DNA from: Metasolibacillus fluoroglycofenilyticus
GTDB taxonomy: Bacteria; Bacillota; Bacilli; Bacillales_A; Planococcaceae
Length of the DNA: 64,000 nt
Direction: 5' to 3'
Assembly: GCF_003049645.1 (NCBI RefSeq)
Contig: NZ_PYWK01000004.1
Span: 124,001 to 188,000 of the forward strand
Shown here: positions 8,168-16,628 of the stretch, piece after piece
Numbering within the stretch: position 1 is the stretch's first letter
Layout of the letters: the number at the start of each line of letters is the position of its first letter
The notes under the pieces: generated by a model
Database searches by the model: none
What the model was told of the DNA's origin: nothing
Seen by the model: the letters and a program-made list of their open reading frames with translations, nothing else
Made by a program: the position numbers and the translations under genes

Positions 8168-8208
8168 TTCATAACACCTCCTCCGCTATTGAAATATCGG
8201 ATTGCTTA

Positions 8209-8295
8209 CTAAACTTCCAATTCAACTGGCACATGGTGAACAAACCACTTTACATATTTGGCATATGCCAGTTCTTCATTATCAACGCTTTTTAT
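8209..8295 (-). CDS. Small ORF with Shine-Dalgarno but AUA in start position (28 aa)
   Basis: After GGAGG at 8307-8303 the frame reads TTA AAT ATA AAA AGC and continues as KSVDNEELAYAKYVKWFV... to a TAG at 8211-8209, a protein-like composition. The expected start is the ATA at 8295. No ATG, GTG or TTG is available in this frame. Same situation as the Mor-like ORF at 3102. Function unknown; it may be a decayed gene. Confidence 0.35.
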   Translation of the reverse strand: MKSVDNEELAYAKYVKWFVHHVPVELEV

Positions 8296-8297
8296 AT

Positions 8298-8507
8298 TTA
8301 ATCCTCCTGTTCAGATTGCTTTACTACTTCACTATTTTTTAGCAATATCTCATAATTTTCTATGTTCCCTGTTTCAACAACAATTAGCGTATAGTAATCC
8401 CCTTTTTCATCTGTATAATTCGCACTTTCACAAATTACTGGGTTTGCTAAATGTGCAATAACGTGTAAAGGTACTAGTCGCTCGTCTATTTGTTTAAAAT
8501 ACTTTCC
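8298..8507 (-). pseudogene. Truncated paralogue of the 100-aa acidic protein at 8814
   Basis: The frame has no start and meets a TGA at 8510. It encodes FKQIDERLVPLHVIAHLANP, then VICESANYTDEKGDYYTLIV and VETGNIENYE, which matches the second half of the neighbouring gene (EEIDEALVPPYMIAF, then CHSANYTDIEGNYYTLMLVE). The N-terminal part is missing. This is a decayed duplicate. Its 3' end overlaps the ribosome binding site of the ORF at 8295. Confidence 0.65.
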
Positions 8508-8544
8508 TCATGCGCTTTATATTATCTATCTCACTAACGATTAC

Positions 8545-8817
8545 TTATACTCTAGTACCATACATTGCATAATCATAAAAATCCCTCATTAATTGACGGT
8601 CAAGGTGATTTGGAATGCCATTGATAATAGCCTTGATACGTTGACTTTGAAATACATACTCTTTCTCTATGATTTCGTTTACTATTTTCTCCATTAGGAT
8701 TTCATAAAATATATCATTGCTAATTGGCTTTCCTAATTCGTTATTTACTCCAACTTCTCTGTAATAAATATTGTTATCTATACTAACTTCCACATATCGC
8801 TTATTAAATACACTCAT
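8545..8817 (-). CDS. Hypothetical small protein (90 aa), coupled to the upstream gene
   Basis: ATG 8817 overlaps the TGA of the preceding gene by four bases (ATGA), so translation is coupled. The protein begins MSVFNKRYVEVSIDNN and ends with DRQLMRDFYDYAMYG. It is soluble and charged. In SCC elements a cluster of small DUF proteins (DUF950, DUF960, DUF1643) sits near the recombinase genes, and this gene may correspond to one of them, but I cannot assign a family by eye. Confidence 0.6.
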   Translation of the reverse strand: MSVFNKRYVEVSIDNNIYYREVGVNNELGKPISNDIFYEILMEKIVNEIIEKEYVFQSQRIKAIINGIPNHLDRQLMRDFYDYAMYGTRV

Positions 8818-9116
8818 AGCTCTATCCCTTCTAAAAAGTTTGTCATCAGCTTGTCATTGACCAACCATACTTCATATGGTGTTTCATCTCCTGTTTCTAC
8901 TAACATCAAGGTGTAATAATTCCCTTCAATATCCGTATAGTTAGCACTATGACAAAGAATCGGTGCTTCTACAAAGGCAATCATATAGGGTGGTACAAGT
9001 GCCTCATCAATTTCCTCATGAGTAAAGCTCATTGTTTCGTAGCCTACTTCTTGAAGTGGAATCTCCTTCCCTAGCTTTTGTTGTAATACCTCTGTTAATC
9101 GTTGAATCGCGTTCAT
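8814..9116 (-). CDS. Small acidic protein, possibly SAUGI-like (100 aa)
   Basis: ATG 9116 has AAGGAGG nine bases upstream; the upstream ATG at 9161 sits inside a terminator. The protein is acidic (MNAIQRLTEVLQQKLGKEI, then EEIDEALVPP, CHSANYTDIEGNYYTLMLVE). Size, acidity, the EEI...P...A...Y pattern and the position next to RadC and DUF1643 genes recall the SCC-encoded uracil-DNA glycosylase inhibitor SAUGI (DUF950). The similarity is weak and unproven. The gene overlaps the next by four bases, and a truncated copy lies at 8298. Confidence 0.6.
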   Translation of the reverse strand: MNAIQRLTEVLQQKLGKEIPLQEVGYETMSFTHEEIDEALVPPYMIAFVEAPILCHSANYTDIEGNYYTLMLVETGDETPYEVWLVNDKLMTNFLEGIEL

Positions 9117-9146
9117 TTTCAATATCCTCCTTATTTTTATAAATAT

Positions 9147-9181
9147 AAAAAGCCCTAACATCCATTTCAGATGTTAGAGCC
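9147..9181 (-). terminator. Terminator after the RadC-type gene
   Basis: GCCCTAACATC at 9152-9162 pairs with GATGTTAGAGCC at 9170-9181. The minus-strand tail is TTTTTATATTT. It separates the RadC gene from the small-protein pair. Confidence 0.75.
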
Positions 9182-9199
9182 TATTTGTCATTTAAAACT

Positions 9200-9655
9200 T
9201 TATTCATTTTCAAAATATCCACTCTCTTTCATTGAAACATAGCTATCATCGCCCAGCACAATATGATCGAGCATTTCCACACCAACAATTAAACTAGCCT
9301 CAATTAAACGTTTGGTAACGTCAACATCCTCTGGACTCGGTGTTGGGTCACCTGACGGATGTGGATGGCAACAGATGATGGAAGCCGCATTGCTTAAAAT
9401 AGCTGTTTTCAGTACCTCTCTTGGATGAACGATAGAGAGATTCAAACTACCAATGTGTGCAATCGTAATATTTGTTGGCTGATTTTTCACATCCAAACAC
9501 ATGACAACAAAATACTCGCGGTCTACTTCGCCTAAAAATTCCTTTAACAACTCGTAGCAATCTTGTGGGCTACGAATGCGACGATTTTTGTACAACATAC
9601 TTGCTTCCTTCACTAATTTGACAGATACAATGTCTACTCGTTTTGATGACGGCAT
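9200..9655 (-). CDS. radC: RadC-type JAMM/MPN domain protein
   Basis: The product is 151 residues; ATG 9655 has TAGGAGGAA upstream. It is the short RadC form with only the JAB/MPN domain. The metal-binding motif is complete: CCHPHPSGDPTPSPEDVDVT gives HxH-P-S-G-D followed by S-x-x-D. A further IAHIGSLN precedes it. Short RadC proteins are common on SCC elements and other mobile DNA; their activity is unproven, though the fold suggests a zinc hydrolase or a DNA repair link. Its own terminator lies just downstream. Confidence 0.9.
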   Translation of the reverse strand: MPSSKRVDIVSVKLVKEASMLYKNRRIRSPQDCYELLKEFLGEVDREYFVVMCLDVKNQPTNITIAHIGSLNLSIVHPREVLKTAILSNAASIICCHPHPSGDPTPSPEDVDVTKRLIEASLIVGVEMLDHIVLGDDSYVSMKESGYFENE

Positions 9656-9716
9656 ATTATTCCTCCTAAAATGTATTCAAGGAAATAATATATGTTCATA
9701 TTTTTAAATGAAACGC

Positions 9717-10238
9717 TTAATCAACTTGTCCAACAGATGGTACTTCATAAGGAGCTAACTTCCATCCATTTTTCACTGCTGGATAAAGCGGATGAAAACC
9801 CCTTCTTCCTTTAGGGCATTCTATTTGAAGAATCGTTGCTTTCTTATCGAGCAAAATAGCCACAATCATATGCAGCCGCTTTTGTGCTTCTTTGTTCGTT
9901 TCAATGCCTGTACCAACTGCAATAATGACATCATCTACCTTTATCACCTCTTCTTGAACTTGTTTCAGGTTTTCAGTAGCTGACTCATTCGTATCTTTGC
10001 TTTCAAGTGACGGAAATAAATTCATAATAACAACAGAACCATAGTCAAGCTTTGCGAGATTATTCATGACATACATTGTCGTTTGATCCTGTACAATTTC
10101 ATCTGTTAATCCAGCACTTTTCATAAGAATGAGTGCCTTTCTTTTGTTCTTATCCCATTCCTTTTTAACAATATATTTATTTTCCATCCCTTCATCGTAT
10201 GTGACCTCTGTCTTTAAAATATTTTTTAGTGTTTTCAT
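9717..10238 (-). CDS. DUF1643 family protein
   Basis: The product is 173 residues from ATG 10238, with AAAAGGAG upstream. It shows the DUF1643 layout: KALILMKSAGLTDEIVQDQT, then NNLAKLDYGSVVIMNLFPS, then VDDVIIAVGTGI and a C-terminal CPKGRRGFHPLYP. DUF1643 genes are a regular part of the conserved core of SCC elements, which supports this reading of the block. Function unknown; it is soluble. It lies between the methyltransferase operon terminator and radC and is probably transcribed with radC. Confidence 0.85.
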   Translation of the reverse strand: MKTLKNILKTEVTYDEGMENKYIVKKEWDKNKRKALILMKSAGLTDEIVQDQTTMYVMNNLAKLDYGSVVIMNLFPSLESKDTNESATENLKQVQEEVIKVDDVIIAVGTGIETNKEAQKRLHMIVAILLDKKATILQIECPKGRRGFHPLYPAVKNGWKLAPYEVPSVGQVD

Positions 10239-10387
10239 TATTTTATACTCCTTTTAAGAGTCTTTTACTTTGGATTACGGACTCTACTTGGCTTGTAGAG
10301 AATGCTTGATTCTTTTACTGATATGATATTAACTCGTTTGCTTATAATCCTTTTATATTGATTCCACTCATTGCAAATCCCCCCTTA

Positions 10388-10429
10388 AAATAAAATCAAC
10401 CATAACTCCACTAAAAGGAGTTATGGTTG
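10388..10429 (-). terminator. Terminator of the methyltransferase operon
   Basis: CAACCATAACTCC at 10397-10409 pairs perfectly with GGAGTTATGGTTG at 10417-10429. The minus-strand tail is ATTTTATTTTAAG. The 260-bp gap 10239-10497 otherwise shows only a 9-codon ORF with a ribosome binding site (MSGINIKGL) at about 10370, which I do not call. Confidence 0.8.
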
Positions 10430-10497
10430 TCTGATATCATCATAATAATATATGCTTTATTTATTGTTCATTACGTAAACAAATACTATCAACTTAT

Positions 10498-13400
10498 TTA
10501 AAATAATTGAGCAACTAGTTCATTCAAGATTATTAGGTCCTCTTCCACTTTCCTCCTAACCAATTTGCGACGAGACGTAAGTTTTTTCTCAATATCTAAG
10601 TCGTCTCTAGTAAATGAAGCACAAATTTTGTTTTCAATTTTTTCTACTTGTTTTACAATTTTTAACTGTAATTCAGTTCGGTGGAAATCTGGAATAAACA
10701 TAAGTGGTAGTTTATGAACATGACGTTCTGTAAATCCACCTTCAGCCTGGAAATCCTTTATTACTTTATTTATATAATCTGAATTAAGCACTCCTACCAC
10801 ATACCGAGCCTCTTCCATTGTACTGAATGCTGCTACATATGTTGTTTGATCAGCGATAAATTTCATTTCATCACTAGTATTATTTTGTTGAATGGCTGCA
10901 CAAGGTTGACTTCCCCCTGCTCCCATATGCACTAAAATGCTATCTTTATAAAAAGTTTGTTGTGTAAGTTTTCCTCGAACATCCAACCCTTTACGGAAAC
11001 TGTTTTTTTGAAACTCATCTAATTCATCATATCGACTAAACCATTTAGCAGAATAAGTTTCACCTATTATATTTAAATCCTCGTTACTGACCATCTTTAT
11101 TTCTTCGTTTATTTCAATAGGTAACGCAACTAGTAATTCGTTAGGCAAAATATAAAAAGGTAAGAGCATTTCTGAAATAACGGTACGGTATAAATATTTT
11201 GGGCTTATGATACCTTTAAATACCTGACCTTTTAGCTTCTTATTATTTTTATTATTTGCAGCGTACTTAGATGTTGAAATAGATATATTCTTTCCACTTG
11301 CACTATTCATCTTTTCAACAAACACAGCAGTGCGAGGCATCAGGTCTGCTCCCTGTCTAAATCTCCCCAAATACGTATTTTTTACAGAAGATATTACATT
11401 CAAATTAGTACTATACGCGCTCTTTTTGTCTAATTGAACTAAATAAACTTTCCCCGGAGAAACGTTTTCATAGTCATTTAACGTTACTAGTTCTCGATAT
11501 TTGAATTCCTTGTTCTCACCGTACTCTTTGGTACAAAATAGTACACAAGATTTTACCTTAAAAGTTGAAAGACTATTCGGAATTTCCCAAAATTCTTCAA
11601 ATCGAACATTTACAATCGGTTGGAAAGCTGATTGACGGAATTTGTAATGATTATCTCCATCCATAATGGTACCTGGGAGAATAAACACTGCATCACCCTC
11701 CGACTTTAAATAAATATCAATAGATTTCAACATAAATACTGTTGCCATTTCAGAATGATGTGCTGAACTACCAGTAGGATTTATTTTATACTCTTTAGCC
11801 AAATCTATGATTTTATTTTTGTACCTTACATCGGGAAGGCTTGATATCGTTAGCCAAGGTGGATTAGAAATAATATAATCGAATTCTTGCTTCAAGCCTT
11901 TCGGTACAGTTTTATTCAGAAGCATATATTGCCAGATACTATCATTTATTTTTAATCGTTTCTTATAAAAATATCTGATTAACACGTTTGATGCTTCCTC
12001 TAGCATCACTGTTACCATTTCATCTAATCCTATGATTTCTTCTGCTAAAACACGTTTAAGTTGGAATTTTCCAATCATCCCCTCTAAATTTCCGGTACTA
12101 ATAGCCATAGATGCCACTAAATCACATTGTTTATAAAGTTTAGAAAGTACTCCATGATTAATTGCTAATGTACGAGGAATACTGACAATTTGATTTTGTT
12201 CATCTAGTTCCAACGTAACAATATCGTCATCATACAACTTCTCAATTAAGGAATCTGTATGATAAATAGGTATTGTAATCATATCATCAGCTTCTACCAA
12301 TAATTCTCTAGTTGTTAAAAGCCATGTCGCTTTTGCCAAAATAACTGCAATTGGGTCCACGTCAATACCTATAATGTTTTGCTGAATAATTTTAATTTGC
12401 TCGAATTTGGGCATATTTTCAGTATCTAAAATATCTCGTAATTCGCGAATCGCTTCTCCTAAAATCACACCTGTACCAACTGCTGGTTCAATAATTTTAG
12501 AATCACTTTTTATCCCTGGACGAATACGTTTAAAAATATTCTTTATTAACGATTCTGGTGTACTAGTCTGTCCGTTCTCTCTTCTAGCTTCGGCAGGAAT
12601 AATTTCCTCAAAAATCAGATGAAATAAGTTAGCTTTATCTACCTGCTCAAAATTAAATTCATTTACGTAAAAGTAAAATTCCTTGGCAATGCTAATAAAC
12701 TGTTCTATATACTGTGGTTGTAAAACCCAAGAATAATAATCTGACTCTACAAAATTTGTCACATTTAAAACTGTTTCAGCTAATTCTCCAGTAATAATTT
12801 CTTTAATTAAAGTATCATCCGCAACACGATTTTTATCAAGTTGTAAACTACGCGCAACAATAATTCTTCCTAAGAGTACTAAATAAATATGCTGACTATA
12901 TGTTTTATGAACCCGCCCTTGAGGAAATTGATAGTTGTATTGTTGAAATTTTGCCCATAAATCAATCTGATTTTTTGCTACTAAATCACTTTGAGACACT
13001 TCAGCCACAATTGAATGAATTTTTTCTACGTTTGAACTGAAAAATTCACTATTCTCACCGAGATTTGCTTTCAATGTACCTGCTGAAATTAGAAGCACAT
13101 TATCTTTAATTAAATACTTCTCTAAGAAGTTTTTTACGTATTCTGCATTATTCTCAATATTTGTCGAAGCGTCAACTTCATCACATATAGTTAATTGAAC
13201 GTCATCTGCGCTATATGTTTCTTTTACCTCGGTGCACGATGCTTTATATGCTTTCCAGCGCAATCCATCTGTAATGATACCAATATGATCATTATCATAT
13301 CCAAATGTATTCCACTTTCCAGAAGTATATCGACGAACTTCTAAATCAGCTGTTGCATGTGCACTAATATTTGTCAAATCTCTCTTCCATTCAACAGTAA

Positions 13401-13647
13401 CACTACCTAAATCTGTATCTTGGAAACCAATTATACTGTTACTTTCAGAAGATTTCTCTGTTTGAATTTTCTCTTCTGCTCCCATATAAATATTATTTAT
13501 TTTTAGCTGAGCGATAGGGTTATTTTGAAATATAGTTTTTACATTACCAATAAATATTTCTTTTCGAGCCGTCTCATTTTTCTTCAATTCTTCAGCTTGT
13601 TTCATTAACTTTAACATATCAATTGTTGCATCTAACTGATTAACCAT
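10498..13647 (-). CDS. Large N6-adenine methyltransferase with possible N-terminal nuclease domain
   Basis: The product is 1049 residues. ATG 13647 is chosen because AGGAGGGG lies four bases before it; the ATG at 13671 lacks a site. The N-terminal 180 residues contain SVTVEWKRDL with Asp residues a few positions before, a candidate PD-(D/E)xK nuclease site (E86, K88). The methyltransferase domain follows with motif I EPAVGTG at about 387-393 and motif IV NPPW at about 595-598; the C-terminal third would be target recognition. This is the Type IIG restriction-methylase layout. It is the third gene of the operon, 86 bases after the second. I infer it is the effector of the system; the nuclease call is the weakest part. 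Confidence 0.75.
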   Translation of the reverse strand: MVNQLDATIDMLKLMKQAEELKKNETARKEIFIGNVKTIFQNNPIAQLKINNIYMGAEEKIQTEKSSESNSIIGFQDTDLGSVTVEWKRDLTNISAHATADLEVRRYTSGKWNTFGYDNDHIGIITDGLRWKAYKASCTEVKETYSADDVQLTICDEVDASTNIENNAEYVKNFLEKYLIKDNVLLISAGTLKANLGENSEFFSSNVEKIHSIVAEVSQSDLVAKNQIDLWAKFQQYNYQFPQGRVHKTYSQHIYLVLLGRIIVARSLQLDKNRVADDTLIKEIITGELAETVLNVTNFVESDYYSWVLQPQYIEQFISIAKEFYFYVNEFNFEQVDKANLFHLIFEEIIPAEARRENGQTSTPESLIKNIFKRIRPGIKSDSKIIEPAVGTGVILGEAIRELRDILDTENMPKFEQIKIIQQNIIGIDVDPIAVILAKATWLLTTRELLVEADDMITIPIYHTDSLIEKLYDDDIVTLELDEQNQIVSIPRTLAINHGVLSKLYKQCDLVASMAISTGNLEGMIGKFQLKRVLAEEIIGLDEMVTVMLEEASNVLIRYFYKKRLKINDSIWQYMLLNKTVPKGLKQEFDYIISNPPWLTISSLPDVRYKNKIIDLAKEYKINPTGSSAHHSEMATVFMLKSIDIYLKSEGDAVFILPGTIMDGDNHYKFRQSAFQPIVNVRFEEFWEIPNSLSTFKVKSCVLFCTKEYGENKEFKYRELVTLNDYENVSPGKVYLVQLDKKSAYSTNLNVISSVKNTYLGRFRQGADLMPRTAVFVEKMNSASGKNISISTSKYAANNKNNKKLKGQVFKGIISPKYLYRTVISEMLLPFYILPNELLVALPIEINEEIKMVSNEDLNIIGETYSAKWFSRYDELDEFQKNSFRKGLDVRGKLTQQTFYKDSILVHMGAGGSQPCAAIQQNNTSDEMKFIADQTTYVAAFSTMEEARYVVGVLNSDYINKVIKDFQAEGGFTERHVHKLPLMFIPDFHRTELQLKIVKQVEKIENKICASFTRDDLDIEKKLTSRRKLVRRKVEEDLIILNELVAQLF

Positions 13648-13757
13648 TTTACCCCTCCTGATTTTACCCATCGTTTTTTAAGTCCTCGTAATTTCAATAT
13701 AAGGTAGATAAGGAGCCATGTCAATAAAAAACTCAAAAAAAAGAAGAAATAGAAAAC

Positions 13758-16628
13758 CTATTTCTTCAACCTTTCATTTTTTAAAGATTCTATTTGTCCA
13801 TGAATTTCTTGTAGAAGGGTTAAAACATCTGTTTCTGTATCTACTAACATTTCTAAAAGCAAACGATCGATTTTACCAACTATATATTTATCGGAGAATT
13901 TTTTATTTTTTAATATGAGCCCTAAATCAGATAAGATTTTTAATTGTTTATCAGATAAAATGGTTAAATCTGGAACTAAAATTCTCCTTAAATGTGTCGC
14001 CTCAATTTTTAATGCTCCCCCAGCCATTACAGTACAATTCTTTTCTAACTGTAAACGAATTAAGCTGGAATTAAAAATTGCAAAATATATATGCAAAATC
14101 TTTTCATTCAGATTTTCTAATGTAATCGTTATAAAATTAGCATCAACAACATATGGTTTACTCATGTCATTTAATACAAAGGGAATCTCTTTATAGTTAA
14201 TACGATTAACAAAAATATCTCCTATATGTCTGGATTGAAGAGCCAATGTATACCAATATGTTGGTAGGTTCTCCAGTGTCGGCTTATTTTGATACGTTTT
14301 TAATACTGGCATCTCAGGCACATATATAATACCATCATTTTTCTGCACACGTAATTTCGTAGCCTCTTCAATATAAGCATTTGTAGTATCATCAAATGGA
14401 TGTAAACCAACGTTTTTCCAGCCTTCAATTTCTTCAATCGTATAATTTTTTGCTAAATGATCATAGTCATTCAATAAAATACCTTTACCACTTATAAAAA
14501 TATAATGGGGAAGTTGTTCATTTGTAACATCATAATGATTTAAATCCTTAATGGAGCGAACCGCTTTTTTCAAATATTTTTTCTGAATAAAAGCCAATCT
14601 GACTTCCTTCTCATCCAGGTCAACATAATTATATGTCACTAAAATATAGTCCTTATATCGTTTTTCATATTCAGTTGGTATATTTACGTATTGTCGGTTT
14701 AGACCTTCAATATCAATTAAGTTTTCTCTATAAAGATCTTCCCAATATAAATGTGTAAACTGTTCTGTTTGAATATTGCCCTTTATTAACCCTTTTTCCT
14801 TAAGCTCTCTATAAGTCAATTGCTTAAAATAAAAGAAACTATTGTATCCCGTACGAATTCCTTGGTTAATATTTATAGATAAGTTATTGATGCTTATCCA
14901 TTTATTAGAACGATAAAGTGTATCGATGCTGCTCTCTTTTTGGAAGAAATCGCCCCATTTTTTACTTACTAAAGGTTTTATATTTTCTTGAGCTGGCATT
15001 AATTTTAGCAATTTATTTTCTTCCAATAATTCACTTACTAATTCCTGTTGTTCTACTATACGAATACGAACATATGAGTCTTCCCAGTCTGACTCTAGCG
15101 TCTCCAGCCAATTGCTGAATTGGCGTTCTATATTTTGTTCATCTTTATAGCAATTTGCACCTATTAATATACTTTTCATCATAAAATGTAAATTATGATT
15201 TTGATTATTTATTTGCTTAAATTTAATGAATTTAACACGATTTTTAGGATTAAATTTCTTTTTAGATGTAATCACGATCGAGGTACTTACTTGTGCATCA
15301 TCAAAAGCAATAATATTTGAAAGGTCCATTACATATTTCAATTCTGTTAATTGTACAAAAAATAACTTTAACATTGCCCCATAATCACGATTAATCCATG
15401 AATTAGACGTAATGAAGCCAATTTGCCCGTTTTGGTTACACAAAGTATAAGCAAGTAACCATGTAGGAACTGTTGAATCAGATAAGCCAGAGTACCCCTT
15501 TACAATATTATACCAAAATAGTTCCTCTTCATTTCTTTTGGAAACTAGCTTCTTTTTAATCGATTTCAATCGCTCTTTAAAATGTTCTATATTTTGTATA
15601 TTGCCTAATAAACTTGCACGAATATATGCATTAATAAATTGCCCTTGGGCTTTCGAATCATTAAGGGATTCATCGAACACTTCTATATATGCTTTTTTAA
15701 ATTCATTTGGTATATATTTATACAACTGACCCAAATTTTGATAGCGAATATACGCTGGATTTCCTATAATTACATCAAATAGTTCTATACTCTGTTGTTC
15801 ATATTCTAGTTCAAACAAGTCCTCTGGATTACGAACACGAATAAAAGGATTAAACGCATCCAAATTTAAAATTTTTACTTCATGAGAATACTTTTTTTCC
15901 AATTGTTCAATTTTAAATACTAATTTTGCAATCTCGGCAGTTATTGAATTAATCTCAAAACCAACAAATTCCTTTTTCACACCAAAATCTTCTTGCTCTA
16001 AAAGCTCTAATGTAGATGAAATAAATAATCCTGTACCGCACATTGGATCCAAAATTCGCTTGCTTTCTTTAGTTATGGTAAGTGCTGCAATGAATTTACT
16101 AATCGTATGTTCTGTAAAGAACTTACCTAAGTCTTTGCGCTCTCTTTTACTGATAACATCTTCATAGATACTGACTAATTCAATTAAATCAAAGTCACTA
16201 CCGATTTTTGTTAAAGAAAAATAAATTTGCTCTTCATCTATATTTAATAATTCATGATAGTACATTGTAATTGGAAATTCATTAACCTGAGCTTCCTGTA
16301 AATGAAAATCTATACATGATAAAAGCTTTTGAAAATTATCTACTTCTTTATAATCATGAGCTTCATATTTTTTTAAGAAGAGTATATTCAATGTAAATAG
16401 ATAAAGTAATTTTTCGATACTTTTCTCCAGCTTTTTATTGAAATCCTTTTCTTTATACTTCAAATCATTAATCTCTAACCAATGGTTATGGATATCGGCA
16501 ATATTACTCTGTTCAAAGCGCAAAGCTAGCTTAGAAGTAATCGTTTGAATTACTTCTAAGCTAGTGGACTGCCATTTTGTATACTGCGCTCTTCTGTTGC
16601 TTTTATCATATGACAACATACTGTCCAT
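13758..16628 (-). CDS. N6-adenine DNA methyltransferase (Eco57I/PglX-like), 956 aa
   Basis: ATG 16628 follows the stop of the previous gene directly and AAAGGAG overlaps that stop, so the pair is translationally coupled. The N-terminal 150 residues are helical. Motif X-like LGKFFTEHTI is at about 168-176, motif I LDPMCGTG at about 193-200 and motif IV NPAY at 290-293. The C-terminal half has repeated target-recognition-like blocks and ends with a GGALKIEATHLRRILVPDL stretch typical of gamma-class N6 methylases. I see no nuclease motif. It could modify host DNA, or act with the other two proteins as in BREX or multi-methylase systems. No specificity subunit accompanies it. Confidence 0.8.
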   Translation of the reverse strand: MDSMLSYDKSNRRAQYTKWQSTSLEVIQTITSKLALRFEQSNIADIHNHWLEINDLKYKEKDFNKKLEKSIEKLLYLFTLNILFLKKYEAHDYKEVDNFQKLLSCIDFHLQEAQVNEFPITMYYHELLNIDEEQIYFSLTKIGSDFDLIELVSIYEDVISKRERKDLGKFFTEHTISKFIAALTITKESKRILDPMCGTGLFISSTLELLEQEDFGVKKEFVGFEINSITAEIAKLVFKIEQLEKKYSHEVKILNLDAFNPFIRVRNPEDLFELEYEQQSIELFDVIIGNPAYIRYQNLGQLYKYIPNEFKKAYIEVFDESLNDSKAQGQFINAYIRASLLGNIQNIEHFKERLKSIKKKLVSKRNEEELFWYNIVKGYSGLSDSTVPTWLLAYTLCNQNGQIGFITSNSWINRDYGAMLKLFFVQLTELKYVMDLSNIIAFDDAQVSTSIVITSKKKFNPKNRVKFIKFKQINNQNHNLHFMMKSILIGANCYKDEQNIERQFSNWLETLESDWEDSYVRIRIVEQQELVSELLEENKLLKLMPAQENIKPLVSKKWGDFFQKESSIDTLYRSNKWISINNLSININQGIRTGYNSFFYFKQLTYRELKEKGLIKGNIQTEQFTHLYWEDLYRENLIDIEGLNRQYVNIPTEYEKRYKDYILVTYNYVDLDEKEVRLAFIQKKYLKKAVRSIKDLNHYDVTNEQLPHYIFISGKGILLNDYDHLAKNYTIEEIEGWKNVGLHPFDDTTNAYIEEATKLRVQKNDGIIYVPEMPVLKTYQNKPTLENLPTYWYTLALQSRHIGDIFVNRINYKEIPFVLNDMSKPYVVDANFITITLENLNEKILHIYFAIFNSSLIRLQLEKNCTVMAGGALKIEATHLRRILVPDLTILSDKQLKILSDLGLILKNKKFSDKYIVGKIDRLLLEMLVDTETDVLTLLQEIHGQIESLKNERLKK

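Noticed and set aside
8543..8560. TTACTTAT next to the stop of the 90-aa gene as a second att site
   Set aside because: Identity to the rlmH end stops after eight bases and it overlaps a normal gene end.
10360..10395. Nine-codon ORF MSGINIKGL with Shine-Dalgarno
   Set aside because: Too short to support without conservation data; no attenuator structure follows it.
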